A DNA stretch of 64,000 nucleotides, from positions 310,001 through 374,000 of the forward strand of contig NZ_AXAJ01000004.1 of assembly GCF_000472445.1 (NCBI RefSeq), in the 5' to 3' direction. Position 1 is the first letter of the stretch, and every line of letters begins with the position of its first letter. A program made the position numbers and the translations under genes. Below are positions 38,778 through 47,517 of this stretch, one piece after another. The DNA comes from Burkholderia sp. WSM2230 (GTDB taxonomy: Bacteria; Pseudomonadota; Gammaproteobacteria; Burkholderiales; Burkholderiaceae). The notes under the pieces were generated by a model that was not told the DNA's origin, searched no databases, and was given only the letters and a program-made list of their open reading frames with translations.

Positions 38778-41063
38778 TCAGACGCGCACGCAATCGACGA
38801 AATACTCGATGCGCCCGTTGATCATTTCGCCGACGAGCCCGTGTATGTCCGTGTGGAAACCCGGGAAACGCTCGTTGAACTCGCGCGCGAAGCGCAGGTA
38901 GTTCACGATGGTCTTGTTGAAGCGCTCGCCCGGAATCAGCAACGGGATGCCCGGCGGATACGGCGTCAACAGAATCGACGTGACGCGGCCTTCCAGCTCG
39001 TCGATAGGCACGCGGTCGATCTCGCGATGCGCGAGCTTCGCGAATGCGTCCGACGGCTTCATCGCCGGTTCCATGCTCGACAGGTACATCTCGGTCGTGA
39101 GACGCGCAATGTCGTTTGCGCGGTAGACGCTGTGAATCTGCTGGCACAGATCGCGCAAGCCCACTCGCTCATACGTCGGATGCAGCGCGACGAAGTCCGG
39201 CAGCACGCGCCACAGCGGCTGGTTGTTGTCGTAGTCGTCCTTGAACTGCTGAAGCTCGGTCACCATCGAGTTCCAGCGGCCCTTCGTGATGCCGATCGTG
39301 AACATGATGAAGAACGAGTACAGCCCGGTCTTTTCGACGATGATGCCGTGCTCCGCCAGATACTTCGTGACGATCGCGGCCGGAATGCCGGTTTCGCCGA
39401 AGTCGCCGTTCATGTCCAGGCCCGGCGTGACGATGGTCGCCTTGATCGGGTCGAGCATGTTGAAACCCTCGGCGAGCGGGCCGAACCCGTGCCACGAATC
39501 GTCCGGGCGCAGCATCCAGTCTTCGCGTGAGCCAATGCCTTCTTCGGCGAACTGCTCGGGGCCCCAGACCTTGAAGAACCAGTCGTCGCCGTATTCTTCG
39601 TCGACCTTGGTCATCGCGCGGCGGAAGTCGAGCGCTTCGGCAATCGACTCTTCGACGAGTGCCGTGCCGCCGGGCGCTTCCATCATGGCCGCGGCTACGT
39701 CGCACGAGGCGATGATCGCGTATTGCGGGCTCGTCGACGTATGCATCAGATACGCCTCATTGAAGCGATGCTTGTCGAAGCGGCTGTTCTTCGAGTCCTG
39801 CACGACGATTTGCGAAGCCTGCGAAATACCGGCGAGCAGCTTGTGAGTCGAGTGCGTCGCGTAAATCATCGCGCCAATGCGCGGTCGGCCCGCGCCGATT
39901 GCGTGCATGTCCTGATAGAACTCGTGAAACTCCGCGTGCGGCAACCAGGCTTCGTCGAAATGGAGCGTGTCGAGCCACTCGCCCAGCATCTCCTTGATCA
40001 TCTCGACGTTGTAGATCACACCGTCGTACGTGCTTTGCGTGATGGTCAGAATGCGCGGCTTGAGGTTTGGGTTCTTCGCGAGCGCCTCGCGCGCGAACGG
40101 ATTCGCCGCGATCTTCTTGCGGATGTTCTCCGGCTCGAATTCCGAGCGCGGAATCGGACCGATGATGCCGAAGTTGTTGCGCGTCGGCGTGAGGAATACG
40201 GGAATCGCGCCCGTCATCGTGATCGCGTGAAGGATCGACTTGTGACAGTTGCGGTCCACCAGCACGATATCGCCCGGCGCGACCGTGCCGTGCCAGACGA
40301 TCTTGTTCGACGTGGACGTGCCGTTGGTCACGAAGAACACGTGGTCCGCGCTGAAAATGCGCGCGGCGTTGCGCTCCGAGGCCGCAACCGGCCCGGTGTG
40401 GTCAAGCAGTTGCCCGAGTTCGTCCACGGCATTGCAGACGTCGGCGCGCAGCATGTTCTCGCCGAAGAACTGGTGGAACATCTGGCCGAGCGGGCTCTTC
40501 AAAAACGCGACGCCGCCCGAATGACCCGGGCAGTGCCACGAGTACGAACCTTCGTCCGCGTACTTCACAAGCTCCTTGAAGAACGGCGGCGACAGCGAGT
40601 CGAGATACACCTTCGTCTCGCGGATGATGTGGCGGGCGACGAACTCCGGCGTGTCCTCGAACATGTGGATGAAGCCGTGCAGCTCACGCAGGATGTCGTT
40701 CGGCAGGTGGCGCGAGGTGCGCGTTTCGCCGTACAGGAAGATCGGAATGTCCGCGTTGCGGCGGCGCACTTCGGTCACGAACGCGCGCAGCGCGACGATC
40801 GCGGCCGCGAGCTCCGGCGTCTCGCCTTCCACCACGACGTTTTCGACGTACGGCAGCAGTTCGTCGTCGTCGATGGAAAGAATGAAGCACGACGCGCGGC
40901 TCGACTGCTGCGCAAACGAAGTCAGATCGCCGTAGCTCGTCAACCCGAGCACTTCCGCGCCTTCTTTCTCGATTGCTTCGGCCAAAGCCCGGATGCCGGA
41001 ACCCGAGATGTTCTCGGAGCGGAAATCTTCGTCGATGATGACGACGGGAAAACGGAACTTCAT
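38778..41063 (-). CDS. Orn/Lys/Arg decarboxylase (basic amino-acid decarboxylase)
   Basis: This 761-aa PLP enzyme belongs to fold-type I with an N-terminal response-regulator-like domain (residues ~1-130), a PLP-binding core and a C-terminal domain. The Schiff-base lysine is Lys408 in YATHSTHKLLAG. SADHVFFVTNGTSTSNKIVW and LHFDEAWLPHAEFHEFY are also diagnostic. The size and motifs fit both AdiA-like arginine decarboxylases and Pseudomonas-type lysine decarboxylase (LdcA). I cannot choose between arginine, lysine and ornithine. The reaction uses up a proton and releases CO2 and a di- or polyamine, so a role in acid tolerance or polyamine supply is likely. No antiporter gene is adjacent. A DUF1311 gene follows directly. 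Confidence 0.92.
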   Translation of the reverse strand: MKFRFPVVIIDEDFRSENISGSGIRALAEAIEKEGAEVLGLTSYGDLTSFAQQSSRASCFILSIDDDELLPYVENVVVEGETPELAAAIVALRAFVTEVRRRNADIPIFLYGETRTSRHLPNDILRELHGFIHMFEDTPEFVARHIIRETKVYLDSLSPPFFKELVKYADEGSYSWHCPGHSGGVAFLKSPLGQMFHQFFGENMLRADVCNAVDELGQLLDHTGPVAASERNAARIFSADHVFFVTNGTSTSNKIVWHGTVAPGDIVLVDRNCHKSILHAITMTGAIPVFLTPTRNNFGIIGPIPRSEFEPENIRKKIAANPFAREALAKNPNLKPRILTITQSTYDGVIYNVEMIKEMLGEWLDTLHFDEAWLPHAEFHEFYQDMHAIGAGRPRIGAMIYATHSTHKLLAGISQASQIVVQDSKNSRFDKHRFNEAYLMHTSTSPQYAIIASCDVAAAMMEAPGGTALVEESIAEALDFRRAMTKVDEEYGDDWFFKVWGPEQFAEEGIGSREDWMLRPDDSWHGFGPLAEGFNMLDPIKATIVTPGLDMNGDFGETGIPAAIVTKYLAEHGIIVEKTGLYSFFIMFTIGITKGRWNSMVTELQQFKDDYDNNQPLWRVLPDFVALHPTYERVGLRDLCQQIHSVYRANDIARLTTEMYLSSMEPAMKPSDAFAKLAHREIDRVPIDELEGRVTSILLTPYPPGIPLLIPGERFNKTIVNYLRFAREFNERFPGFHTDIHGLVGEMINGRIEYFVDCVRV

Positions 41064-41084
41064 GGGCGATTCTCCAAAAAGAAC

Positions 41085-41114
41085 GACCGCTGCATTCTGA
41101 AAATTGCAGCGGTC
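41085..41114 (-). terminator. Terminator-like hairpin between dcd and the decarboxylase gene
   Basis: GACCGCTGCA (41085-41094) and TGCAGCGGTC (41105-41114) form a perfect 10-bp stem around a 10-base loop. On the minus strand GTTCTTTTT follows, an imperfect T run. It lies 35 bases past the dcd stop and about 20 bases before the decarboxylase start, so it may terminate dcd or attenuate read-through. Confidence 0.65.
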
Positions 41115-41149
41115 ACCCGAATAGCTGGTGGGTCAATGCGCTGCCGACG

Positions 41150-41719
41150 TCACGTCTTCGGCAACGTGACGCCGTGCTGACCTTGATATTTGCCGCCGCG
41201 ATCCGCGTACGACGTTTCACAAATCTCGTCGCTTTCGAAAAACAGCACCTGCGCGACGCCTTCGTTCGCGTAGATTTTGGCAGGCAAAGGTGTCGTATTC
41301 GAGAATTCGAGCGTGACGTGCCCTTCCCATTCCGGCTCGAACGGCGTGACGTTCACGATGATGCCGCAGCGCGCGTAAGTCGACTTGCCGAGGCACACGG
41401 TGAGCACCGAGCGCGGAATGCGGAAATACTCGACCGTGCGGGCGAGCGCGAACGAATTAGGTGGGATGATGCAAACGTCGCCCTTGAAGTCCACGAACGA
41501 TTTTTCGTCGAAGTTTTTCGGGTCGACAATCGTGGAGTTGATGTTCGTGAAGATCTTGAATTCGTCGGCGCAGCGAATGTCGTAGCCGTAGCTCGACGTG
41601 CCGTAGCTGACAATCTTCCGGCCGTCTTCGGAGAGGCGAACCTGATCGGGCACGAACGGCTCGATCATGTTGTGCGACTCGGCCATGCGCCGGATCCACT
41701 TGTCGGATTTGATGGTCAT
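41150..41719 (-). CDS. dcd: dCTP deaminase
   Basis: This enzyme deaminates dCTP to dUTP, feeding dUMP and then dTTP synthesis. The start at 41719 ([19 protein letters not shown]) gives 189 aa, the normal length. [48 protein letters not shown] (with the catalytic Glu) and [11 protein letters not shown] are the family's conserved blocks. The upstream in-frame extension is not conserved-looking. A hairpin separates it from the decarboxylase gene. Confidence 0.97.
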   Translation of the reverse strand: MTIKSDKWIRRMAESHNMIEPFVPDQVRLSEDGRKIVSYGTSSYGYDIRCADEFKIFTNINSTIVDPKNFDEKSFVDFKGDVCIIPPNSFALARTVEYFRIPRSVLTVCLGKSTYARCGIIVNVTPFEPEWEGHVTLEFSNTTPLPAKIYANEGVAQVLFFESDEICETSYADRGGKYQGQHGVTLPKT

Positions 41720-41969
41720 AGGTGAACGCTGCTCGACGTAATAACAGATGTGTGACGGATAACCGACGGGTAACTGAATGATCGCAGCGCGGTAAGCGCC
41801 GGGCACCCGGGGCCGGGCTCGCGCGCCTCGCGCCCTCAGGCGCCGAGGACGGCGCGCCGCACGAAAGGCGCTTATTTTACGCGATCGCGAAGACGCTGCC
41901 GTAGATACGGGCCGCGAGCGGGTTGTCTTGCGAGAACCCGCGCAACGGCAAAGTCCGCGGCGCTTGCGC

Positions 41970-42503
41970 TCATTGCCGGATCAGTCCGCAAGCGAGCGCC
42001 GCACCGGCGCCGTGCTGCGGATACGCGTAGGGGTCGGTTGCGTCGTGATGCAGCAGAACGGCGCGCTGCAGGACCGAACGGATACCGTCGAGCGAAACGT
42101 CCGGTGCCACGATGAAGCCGCTTGCCACGCCATTGGCGTCCGCATGAATGTTGCCGAGGTCGCCCTCCACCCGGGCGCCTGCTTTCAGACGCTCGGCGGC
42201 CGGCGAGAACACCTGGCCGGCGCTTGAGCCGTCGGTGGCATTGCAGTCGCCGCGCTCGTGGACTTGCAGCGCGTGATCGCTATTGGGCGGCAAGCCCGCA
42301 AGATTGTAGGTGACCTGCACCCCGTCCGAGCGCTCGATGAACGTAACGAGGCCGCGCGCCTGATTGCCCACGGTGGGCAGCAACTGCGCGTCGGCACGCT
42401 TTTCCTGTGGTCTCAGGAAGGCGCTGCAGCCGCATAACAGCACACTGCTGGCAGTCAGGACGATGAACGCATGCACCGCCTGCCCGTCGATTCGTTTTCC
42501 CAT
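41970..42503 (-). CDS. SodC-like (Cu/Zn superoxide dismutase fold) lipoprotein with degenerate metal sites
   Basis: The ATG at 42503 gives 177 aa. The signal ends in SVLLCGC, a usable lipobox. The mature part follows the Cu/Zn SOD fold: [67 protein letters not shown] and ALACGLI. The two disulfide Cys (GDC, ACG) remain. Compared with E. coli SodC, the first Cu His is Gln (QVH for HIH), the bridging His is lost (AGQVFSP for GGHLDP), two Zn His positions are gone and the guiding Arg before the last Cys is Ala. One Cu-site His, the Zn Asp in GDL and the last His stay. Superoxide dismutation is therefore doubtful. It lies downstream of apbC. Confidence 0.82.
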   Translation of the reverse strand: MGKRIDGQAVHAFIVLTASSVLLCGCSAFLRPQEKRADAQLLPTVGNQARGLVTFIERSDGVQVTYNLAGLPPNSDHALQVHERGDCNATDGSSAGQVFSPAAERLKAGARVEGDLGNIHADANGVASGFIVAPDVSLDGIRSVLQRAVLLHHDATDPYAYPQHGAGAALACGLIRQ

Positions 42504-42664
42504 GCGATCCTCTTGCCGGCCTGGCGGCCGCCCCTGCGGCCGCCGAGCCGAACCTGTGAAGTCGACATGATACCGCGAGACCTGGCGAAAACAGACGCTT
42601 CGGCCCGCCCGCCGCGCCTTGGCGGGCCGCCCGAGCGCGCCGCCCAGCCGGTTGGCACGATGCG

Positions 42665-43753
42665 TCAGGTGTTCTGCACGACGATGTTGGGGAACTTCGA
42701 GCTCATGTCGCGCGCCCGCTCGGCGATATGCACCGCCACCTTTCGCGCGATCGTGCGATAGATCTCCGCGATACGCCCTTGCGGATCGGCCACCACCGTC
42801 GGCCGGCCGGAGTCGGCCTGCTCGCGGATCGCAATGTCGAGCGGCAGGCTGCCGAGCAGGTCGACACCATACTCCTTGCCCATCCGCTCGCCGCCGCCCG
42901 CGCCGAAAATATGCTCTTCGTGCCCGCAATTCGAGCAGATGTGCATGGCCATATTTTCGACGATGCCGAGAATCGGAATGCCCACTTTCTCGAACATTTT
43001 CAGGCCCTTGCGCGCGTCGAGGAGCGCAATGTCCTGCGGCGTGGTGACGATCACGGCGCCCGTCACGGGCACCCGTTGCGAGAGGGTCAACTGGATGTCG
43101 CCGGTGCCCGGCGGCATATCGACGATCAGGTAGTCGAGATCGCGCCAGTTGGTCTGCCGCAGCAGTTGTTCGAGCGCGGACGTGGCCATCGGCCCGCGCC
43201 ACACCATCGGGTTGTCCTGCTCGATCAGAAAGCCGATGGAGTTGGCCTGCAGACCGTGACCCGTCATCGGATTCATGGTCTTTTCGTCCGGCGACTCCGG
43301 GCGTCCCTCGATGCCGAGCATCAGCGGCAGCGACGGGCCGTAAATGTCCGCGTCGAGTATGCCGACCGACGCGCCCTCGCTAGCCAGCGCGAGCGCAAGA
43401 TTGACGGCAGTCGTGCTCTTGCCGACGCCGCCCTTGCCCGACGCTACCGCCACGATGTTTTTAACGTTCGGCAAAAGTTTCACGCCGCGCTGCACCGTAT
43501 GCGCCGCGATTTCCTGCGACACCTGCACGCGGGTCTGCGCCACGCCCGGCACGGCCCGCAGCGTGTCGTCGAACTGTTTGCGGATCGCGTCGAACTGGCG
43601 CATGGCCGGATAGCCGAGTACCACTGCGACGCTAACCGTGTCACCCTCTACGGCGACGCTCTTCAGGTTTCTGGCAGCGGCATACGGCCGGCCAGTGTTA
43701 GGGTCAGTGACGGCTGCGAGCGCAGCGTCGACCAATGCCCGATCGATACTCAT
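42665..43753 (-). CDS. apbC: Fe-S cluster carrier ATPase (Mrp/ApbC)
   Basis: This cytosolic P-loop protein carries and transfers Fe-S clusters. The ATG at 43753 has GGAG upstream; a GTG two codons earlier is possible. The 362-aa product has an N-terminal MIP18/DUF59 domain (residues ~1-90), deviant Walker A GKGGVGKST (106-114), DIYGPSLPLMLG, the switch VDMPPGTGDIQLT and the cluster-binding CSNC in MHICSNCGHEEHIFG. In many proteobacteria apbC is divergent from metG. Here an OmpA-family gene sits between them. Confidence 0.95.
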   Translation of the reverse strand: MSIDRALVDAALAAVTDPNTGRPYAAARNLKSVAVEGDTVSVAVVLGYPAMRQFDAIRKQFDDTLRAVPGVAQTRVQVSQEIAAHTVQRGVKLLPNVKNIVAVASGKGGVGKSTTAVNLALALASEGASVGILDADIYGPSLPLMLGIEGRPESPDEKTMNPMTGHGLQANSIGFLIEQDNPMVWRGPMATSALEQLLRQTNWRDLDYLIVDMPPGTGDIQLTLSQRVPVTGAVIVTTPQDIALLDARKGLKMFEKVGIPILGIVENMAMHICSNCGHEEHIFGAGGGERMGKEYGVDLLGSLPLDIAIREQADSGRPTVVADPQGRIAEIYRTIARKVAVHIAERARDMSSKFPNIVVQNT

Positions 43754-44135
43754 TGACACTCCGAGGGGAACACCCGCGGCGCGGCAGGATCGAAATCTCG
43801 GCCACGCGCCGGAATTTGCAAGAAATTGTTAGGCAGCATTGCGAAAACCAGGCGTGCCAGGCACCCTTCGGGCAGGCGGACCGCCGTGGGGCCGCATCGC
43901 TGCGCGCCAGCCTTCATTGTAGTGGCTAGGGTGAAGCGGTGCCGGAAGACCCTTCTTCACTGTCGGACCGGGACGATGAAGGCCCTTGGGTTGGCCAGGC
44001 TCCGCCGCTGTTTTTACAGCTTGATGGGCACAGTAATTTTGTTGCCGTGACGTTCGCCGCCACGGCTTGACGTTGCGCAATGCTTCACCTGCGCGCTTTA
44101 TGCGCGTCATTCGCTTCAATCAAGAGGAATCAAAA
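43754..44135. other. Divergent apbC/OmpA-lipoprotein intergenic region
   Basis: This 382-base gap must hold the promoters of both genes. The right end is less GC-rich (TGTTTTTACAGC near 44009; TTGACG at 44069), but I cannot match a clear -35/-10 pair. AAGAGGAAT lies just before the OmpA-family ATG. No gene is supported. Confidence 0.5.
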
Positions 44136-44789
44136 ATGAATGCAAAAATCATGACTCGCCTGGCCGTTTTCGCCGTTGCAGGTTCCGTGCTGGCCGGCTG
44201 CGCTAGCCAACAGGGTACGAACACGGCCGTCGGCACGGGCGTAGGCGCCGGCACCGGCGCGGCACTGGGCGCGATTTTCGGCGGCGGCAAGGGCGCGGCA
44301 ATCGGCGCCGGCGTCGGCGCTGCGGTGGGCGGCATCACCGGCTACAACTGGCAGGCGATCCACAACAAGCTGTCGGGCGCGACCAAGGGCACCGGCACGC
44401 AGATCACCGAGCAGCCGGACGGCTCGCTCAAGCTGAACATTCCGAGCTCCGTCACGTTCGACACGAACAGCTACGCGATCAAGCCGTCGTTCGCGCCGGT
44501 GCTCGATCAGCTGACGCAGACGCTGCAGCAGAATCCGGAAGTGATCGCGCAAGTGGTCGGCCACACGGACAGCACCGGCCAGCCGGCCTATAACCAGACG
44601 CTGTCGGTCAATCGCGCGCAAAGCGTGGTGAGCTTCCTCGAGCAACGCGGCGTTGCGGCGCAACGCCTGTCGGCGCAGGGCATGGGCCAGAACCAGCCGA
44701 TCGCCGACAACAACACGGAAGCCGGCCGCGCCGCCAACCGTCGCGTCGAGATCTATCTGCGCGCCACCGCTCAGCACGCTACGCAGTAA
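44136..44789 (+). CDS. OmpA-family lipoprotein with glycine-zipper segment
   Basis: The ATG at 44136 follows AAGAGGAAT. The 217-aa precursor has a lipoprotein signal ending LAGC (residues ~19-22). A Gly/Ala-rich zipper follows (GTGVGAGTGAALGAIFGGGKG and GAGVGAAVGGITGY), residues ~33-70, which probably inserts in or packs on the outer membrane. The C-terminal OmpA domain (~95-210) binds peptidoglycan: VTFDTNSYAIKPSF, VVGHTDSTGQPAYN, LSVNRAQSVVSFL and RRVEIYL. The key Asp and Arg of the diaminopimelate site are in HTDS and NRRVEI. It probably anchors the outer membrane to the wall, like YiaD-type proteins. Confidence 0.93.
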   Translation: MNAKIMTRLAVFAVAGSVLAGCASQQGTNTAVGTGVGAGTGAALGAIFGGGKGAAIGAGVGAAVGGITGYNWQAIHNKLSGATKGTGTQITEQPDGSLKLNIPSSVTFDTNSYAIKPSFAPVLDQLTQTLQQNPEVIAQVVGHTDSTGQPAYNQTLSVNRAQSVVSFLEQRGVAAQRLSAQGMGQNQPIADNNTEAGRAANRRVEIYLRATAQHATQ

Positions 44790-45231
44790 GAACAGCGCGC
44801 GACAGCGCGGAGGAAAACGGCGGGGCGCGCGCAGCGCCCCGCTCGGCTCATGGCAGTGTGAAGGCGCGGTTTATCGCGCCGAGGCCGCCTTGCGCCGGCC
44901 AGACAGCTTCGCAGCACCTCTGCGGATCGACTCGCGAGACACCGCGAAACATGCGCCGTGGGAAATCTCGCACGAGGACGAAAAAAATTTCGAACTCTCG
45001 CGAAAATCCGCTGTCTCTCTTTACGGTACGTGGCTGGCGAAGCCGCCGCGTCACCATTCTCCTCTTGTCGTTGTTGCTCCGGGGTTAATCGCCCCGGTTT
45101 TTTTTGGGCGCTCGCTTTTCGTGCCGCCCGGTGCCGCCCGGCAAAGCCCAACCCCGCGCGGGCCCGCGCCCGGCGGGCGTCCGCCCTGCTAGAATCGACC
45201 TTTCGTCCCACCGCAGGCTCCCACCATCCTT
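44790..45231. other. OmpA-lipoprotein/metG intergenic region with an orphan terminator
   Basis: This 442-base gap contains a T-less GC hairpin at 44820-44842 (GCGGGGCGC/GCGCCCCGC), a second small hairpin near 44862-44880, an A-rich patch (CGAAAAAAATTTCG, near 44978), and a strong intrinsic terminator at 45079-45105. A TAGAAT that could be a -10 box for metG is at 45190-45195. No protein gene is supported. Confidence 0.6.
45079..45105 (+). terminator. Strong intrinsic terminator between the OmpA-lipoprotein gene and metG
   Basis: CCGGGG at 45079-45084, loop TTAATCG, CCCCGG at 45092-45097 and eight T at 45098-45105. It lies 290 bases after the OmpA-family stop, far for an ordinary gene terminator, so it may end a small RNA. 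Confidence 0.85.
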
Positions 45232-47379
45232 ATGTCAGCACCCGCAACCGATCTCACCGCAGGCGCGCCGTCGGGCCGCCGCCAGATTCTCGTCACGTCG
45301 GCCCTTCCGTATGCGAATGGGCAAATCCATATTGGCCATCTGGTCGAATATATCCAGACGGATATCTGGGTCCGCGCGCTGCGAATGCACGGGCACGAGG
45401 TCTACTACGTGGGCGCCGACGACACGCACGGCACGCCGGTCATGCTGCGCGCGGAAAAGGAAGGACTGACGCCGAGACAATTGATCGAGCGCGTCTGGCA
45501 GGAGCACAAGCGCGACTTCGACAGCTTCGGCATTTCGTTCGACAACTATTATTCGACCGATTCCGAAGAGAACCGCGTGCTGAGCGAGAGCGTGTATCTC
45601 GCGCTGAATGAAGCGGGCCTCATCGACGCGCGCGACATCGAACAGGCATACGACCCGGTCAAGGAAATGTTCCTGCCGGACCGCTTCATCAAGGGCGAAT
45701 GCCCGAAATGCGGCGCGAAAGACCAGTACGGCGACAGTTGCGAAGTATGCGGTTCGACCTATCAGCCGACCGAACTCGTCAATCCGTATTCGGTCGTGTC
45801 GGGTGCCACGCCGATTCGCAAGACCTCGACGCATTACTTCTTCCGCCTCTCGGACCCGCGTTGCGAAAACTTCCTGCGCGCGTGGGTCGGCGGCCTCGCG
45901 CAGCCGGAAGCGACCAACAAGATGCGGGAATGGCTCGGCGACGCGGGCGAAGCCAAGCTCGCCGACTGGGATATCTCGCGCGACGCGCCTTACTTCGGCT
46001 TCGAGATTCCGGGCGCGCCGGGCAAGTATTTCTACGTGTGGCTGGACGCGCCGGTCGGCTACTACGCGAGCTTCAAGAATCTTGCAGAAAAGCGCGGTCT
46101 CGACTTCGACGCATGGGTTCGCAAAGGCTCGACGGCCGAGCAGTATCACTTCATCGGCAAAGACATTCTGTATTTCCACACGCTGTTCTGGCCGGCGATG
46201 CTCGAATTTTCGGGCCACCGCACGCCGACCAACGTGTTCGCGCACGGCTTTCTGACCGTGGACGGCGCGAAGATGTCCAAATCGCGCGGCACCTTTATCA
46301 CGGCGCAAAGCGTGATCGACACCGGGCTGAATCCGGAATGGCTGCGCTACTACTTCGCCGCCAAGCTGAACAGCACAATGGAAGACCTCGACCTGAACCT
46401 CGACGACTTCCAGGCGCGCGTGAACAGCGATCTGGTCGGCAAATACGTGAATATCGCGAGCCGCGCCGCGGGCTTCCTGATCAAGCGCTTCGACGGCCGC
46501 GTGCAGGACAGCGCGATGCAGCATCCGCTGCTCGCAACGCTGCGCGCCGCCGTTCCGCAAATCGCCGCGAACTACGAGGCGCGCGAGTATAACCGCGCGC
46601 TGCGTCAGACCATGGAACTGGCCGACGCGGTCAACGCGTACGTCGATACGGCCAAGCCGTGGGACCAGGCGAAGGACCCGGCCAACGCCGTCGCGCTGCA
46701 CGAAACCTGCAGCGTGAGCATCGAGGCGTTCCGGCTGCTCTCGCTCGCGCTCAAGCCCGTGCTGCCGAAGCTGGCGGAAGCGGTCGAAGCGTTCCTCGGC
46801 ATCGAGCCGCTGCGATGGGCCGACGCCAACCTGCCGCTCAGCTCGGCGCGCCCGATCAACGCCTACAAGCACCTGATGACGCGCGTCGATCCGAAACAGA
46901 TCGAAGCGCTGCTCGCGGCCAATCGCGAGTCGCTGCAAGCCACGCCGGAAACGGCGGCACCCGCGGCGGACGCAAACGCGAAATCGAAAGCCGCAAAAGC
47001 CGCGAAAGCGACCGTTGCCGAAAAGGACGAAACGCCCGGCGTCATTTCGATCGACGACTTCGCGAAGATCGATCTGCGCGTCGCGAAAATCGTCGACTGC
47101 AAGGCGGTGGAAGGCTCGGACAAGCTGCTGCAACTCACGCTGGACGTCGGCGAAGAAAAAACGCGCAACGTGTTCTCCGGCATCAAGTCCGCATATCAGC
47201 CGGAGCAGCTGATCGGCAAACTCACGGTGATGGTCGCAAACCTCGCGCCGCGCAAGATGAAGTTCGGTCTGTCGGAAGGCATGGTGCTGGCGGCGTCGGC
47301 AGCGGACGAGAAAGCCGAGCCGGGCCTGTACGTGCTGGAGCCGCACAGTGGCGCGAAGCCCGGTATGCGCGTGAAGTAA
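45232..47379 (+). CDS. metG: Methionyl-tRNA synthetase
   Basis: This class I synthetase charges both initiator and elongator tRNA-Met. The 715-aa product is a long form with a C-terminal dimerisation/tRNA-binding domain. HIGH is at residues 33-36 ([10 protein letters not shown]) and KMSKS at 347-351. A zinc knuckle has four Cys at 157, 160, 170 and 173 ([17 protein letters not shown]). An Ala/Lys-rich linker near 575-600 leads to the EMAP-like domain ([24 protein letters not shown] onward). No riboswitch or T-box-like leader is visible. A terminator follows. Confidence 0.98.
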   Translation: MSAPATDLTAGAPSGRRQILVTSALPYANGQIHIGHLVEYIQTDIWVRALRMHGHEVYYVGADDTHGTPVMLRAEKEGLTPRQLIERVWQEHKRDFDSFGISFDNYYSTDSEENRVLSESVYLALNEAGLIDARDIEQAYDPVKEMFLPDRFIKGECPKCGAKDQYGDSCEVCGSTYQPTELVNPYSVVSGATPIRKTSTHYFFRLSDPRCENFLRAWVGGLAQPEATNKMREWLGDAGEAKLADWDISRDAPYFGFEIPGAPGKYFYVWLDAPVGYYASFKNLAEKRGLDFDAWVRKGSTAEQYHFIGKDILYFHTLFWPAMLEFSGHRTPTNVFAHGFLTVDGAKMSKSRGTFITAQSVIDTGLNPEWLRYYFAAKLNSTMEDLDLNLDDFQARVNSDLVGKYVNIASRAAGFLIKRFDGRVQDSAMQHPLLATLRAAVPQIAANYEAREYNRALRQTMELADAVNAYVDTAKPWDQAKDPANAVALHETCSVSIEAFRLLSLALKPVLPKLAEAVEAFLGIEPLRWADANLPLSSARPINAYKHLMTRVDPKQIEALLAANRESLQATPETAAPAADANAKSKAAKAAKATVAEKDETPGVISIDDFAKIDLRVAKIVDCKAVEGSDKLLQLTLDVGEEKTRNVFSGIKSAYQPEQLIGKLTVMVANLAPRKMKFGLSEGMVLAASAADEKAEPGLYVLEPHSGAKPGMRVK

Positions 47380-47473
47380 GCCCACAGGCAGGGCGCCGCG
47401 GCGGATTCGCGGCCTGTTTTAGCGCGGCGCTCTCACGGCGCGGCGCTCTGCGCTTCGCTCTGCACCGCGCCCA

Positions 47474-47505
47474 ACGGCACGCCCTGAAAAAGCGTGCCGT
47501 TTCTC
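47474..47505 (+). terminator. Probable terminator after metG
   Basis: ACGGCACGC at 47474-47482 pairs with GCGTGCCGT at 47492-47500, followed by TTCTC. The T run is short, so strength is uncertain. It lies between convergent metG and tamB. Confidence 0.6.
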
Positions 47506-47517
47506 ATACCGCAACCG

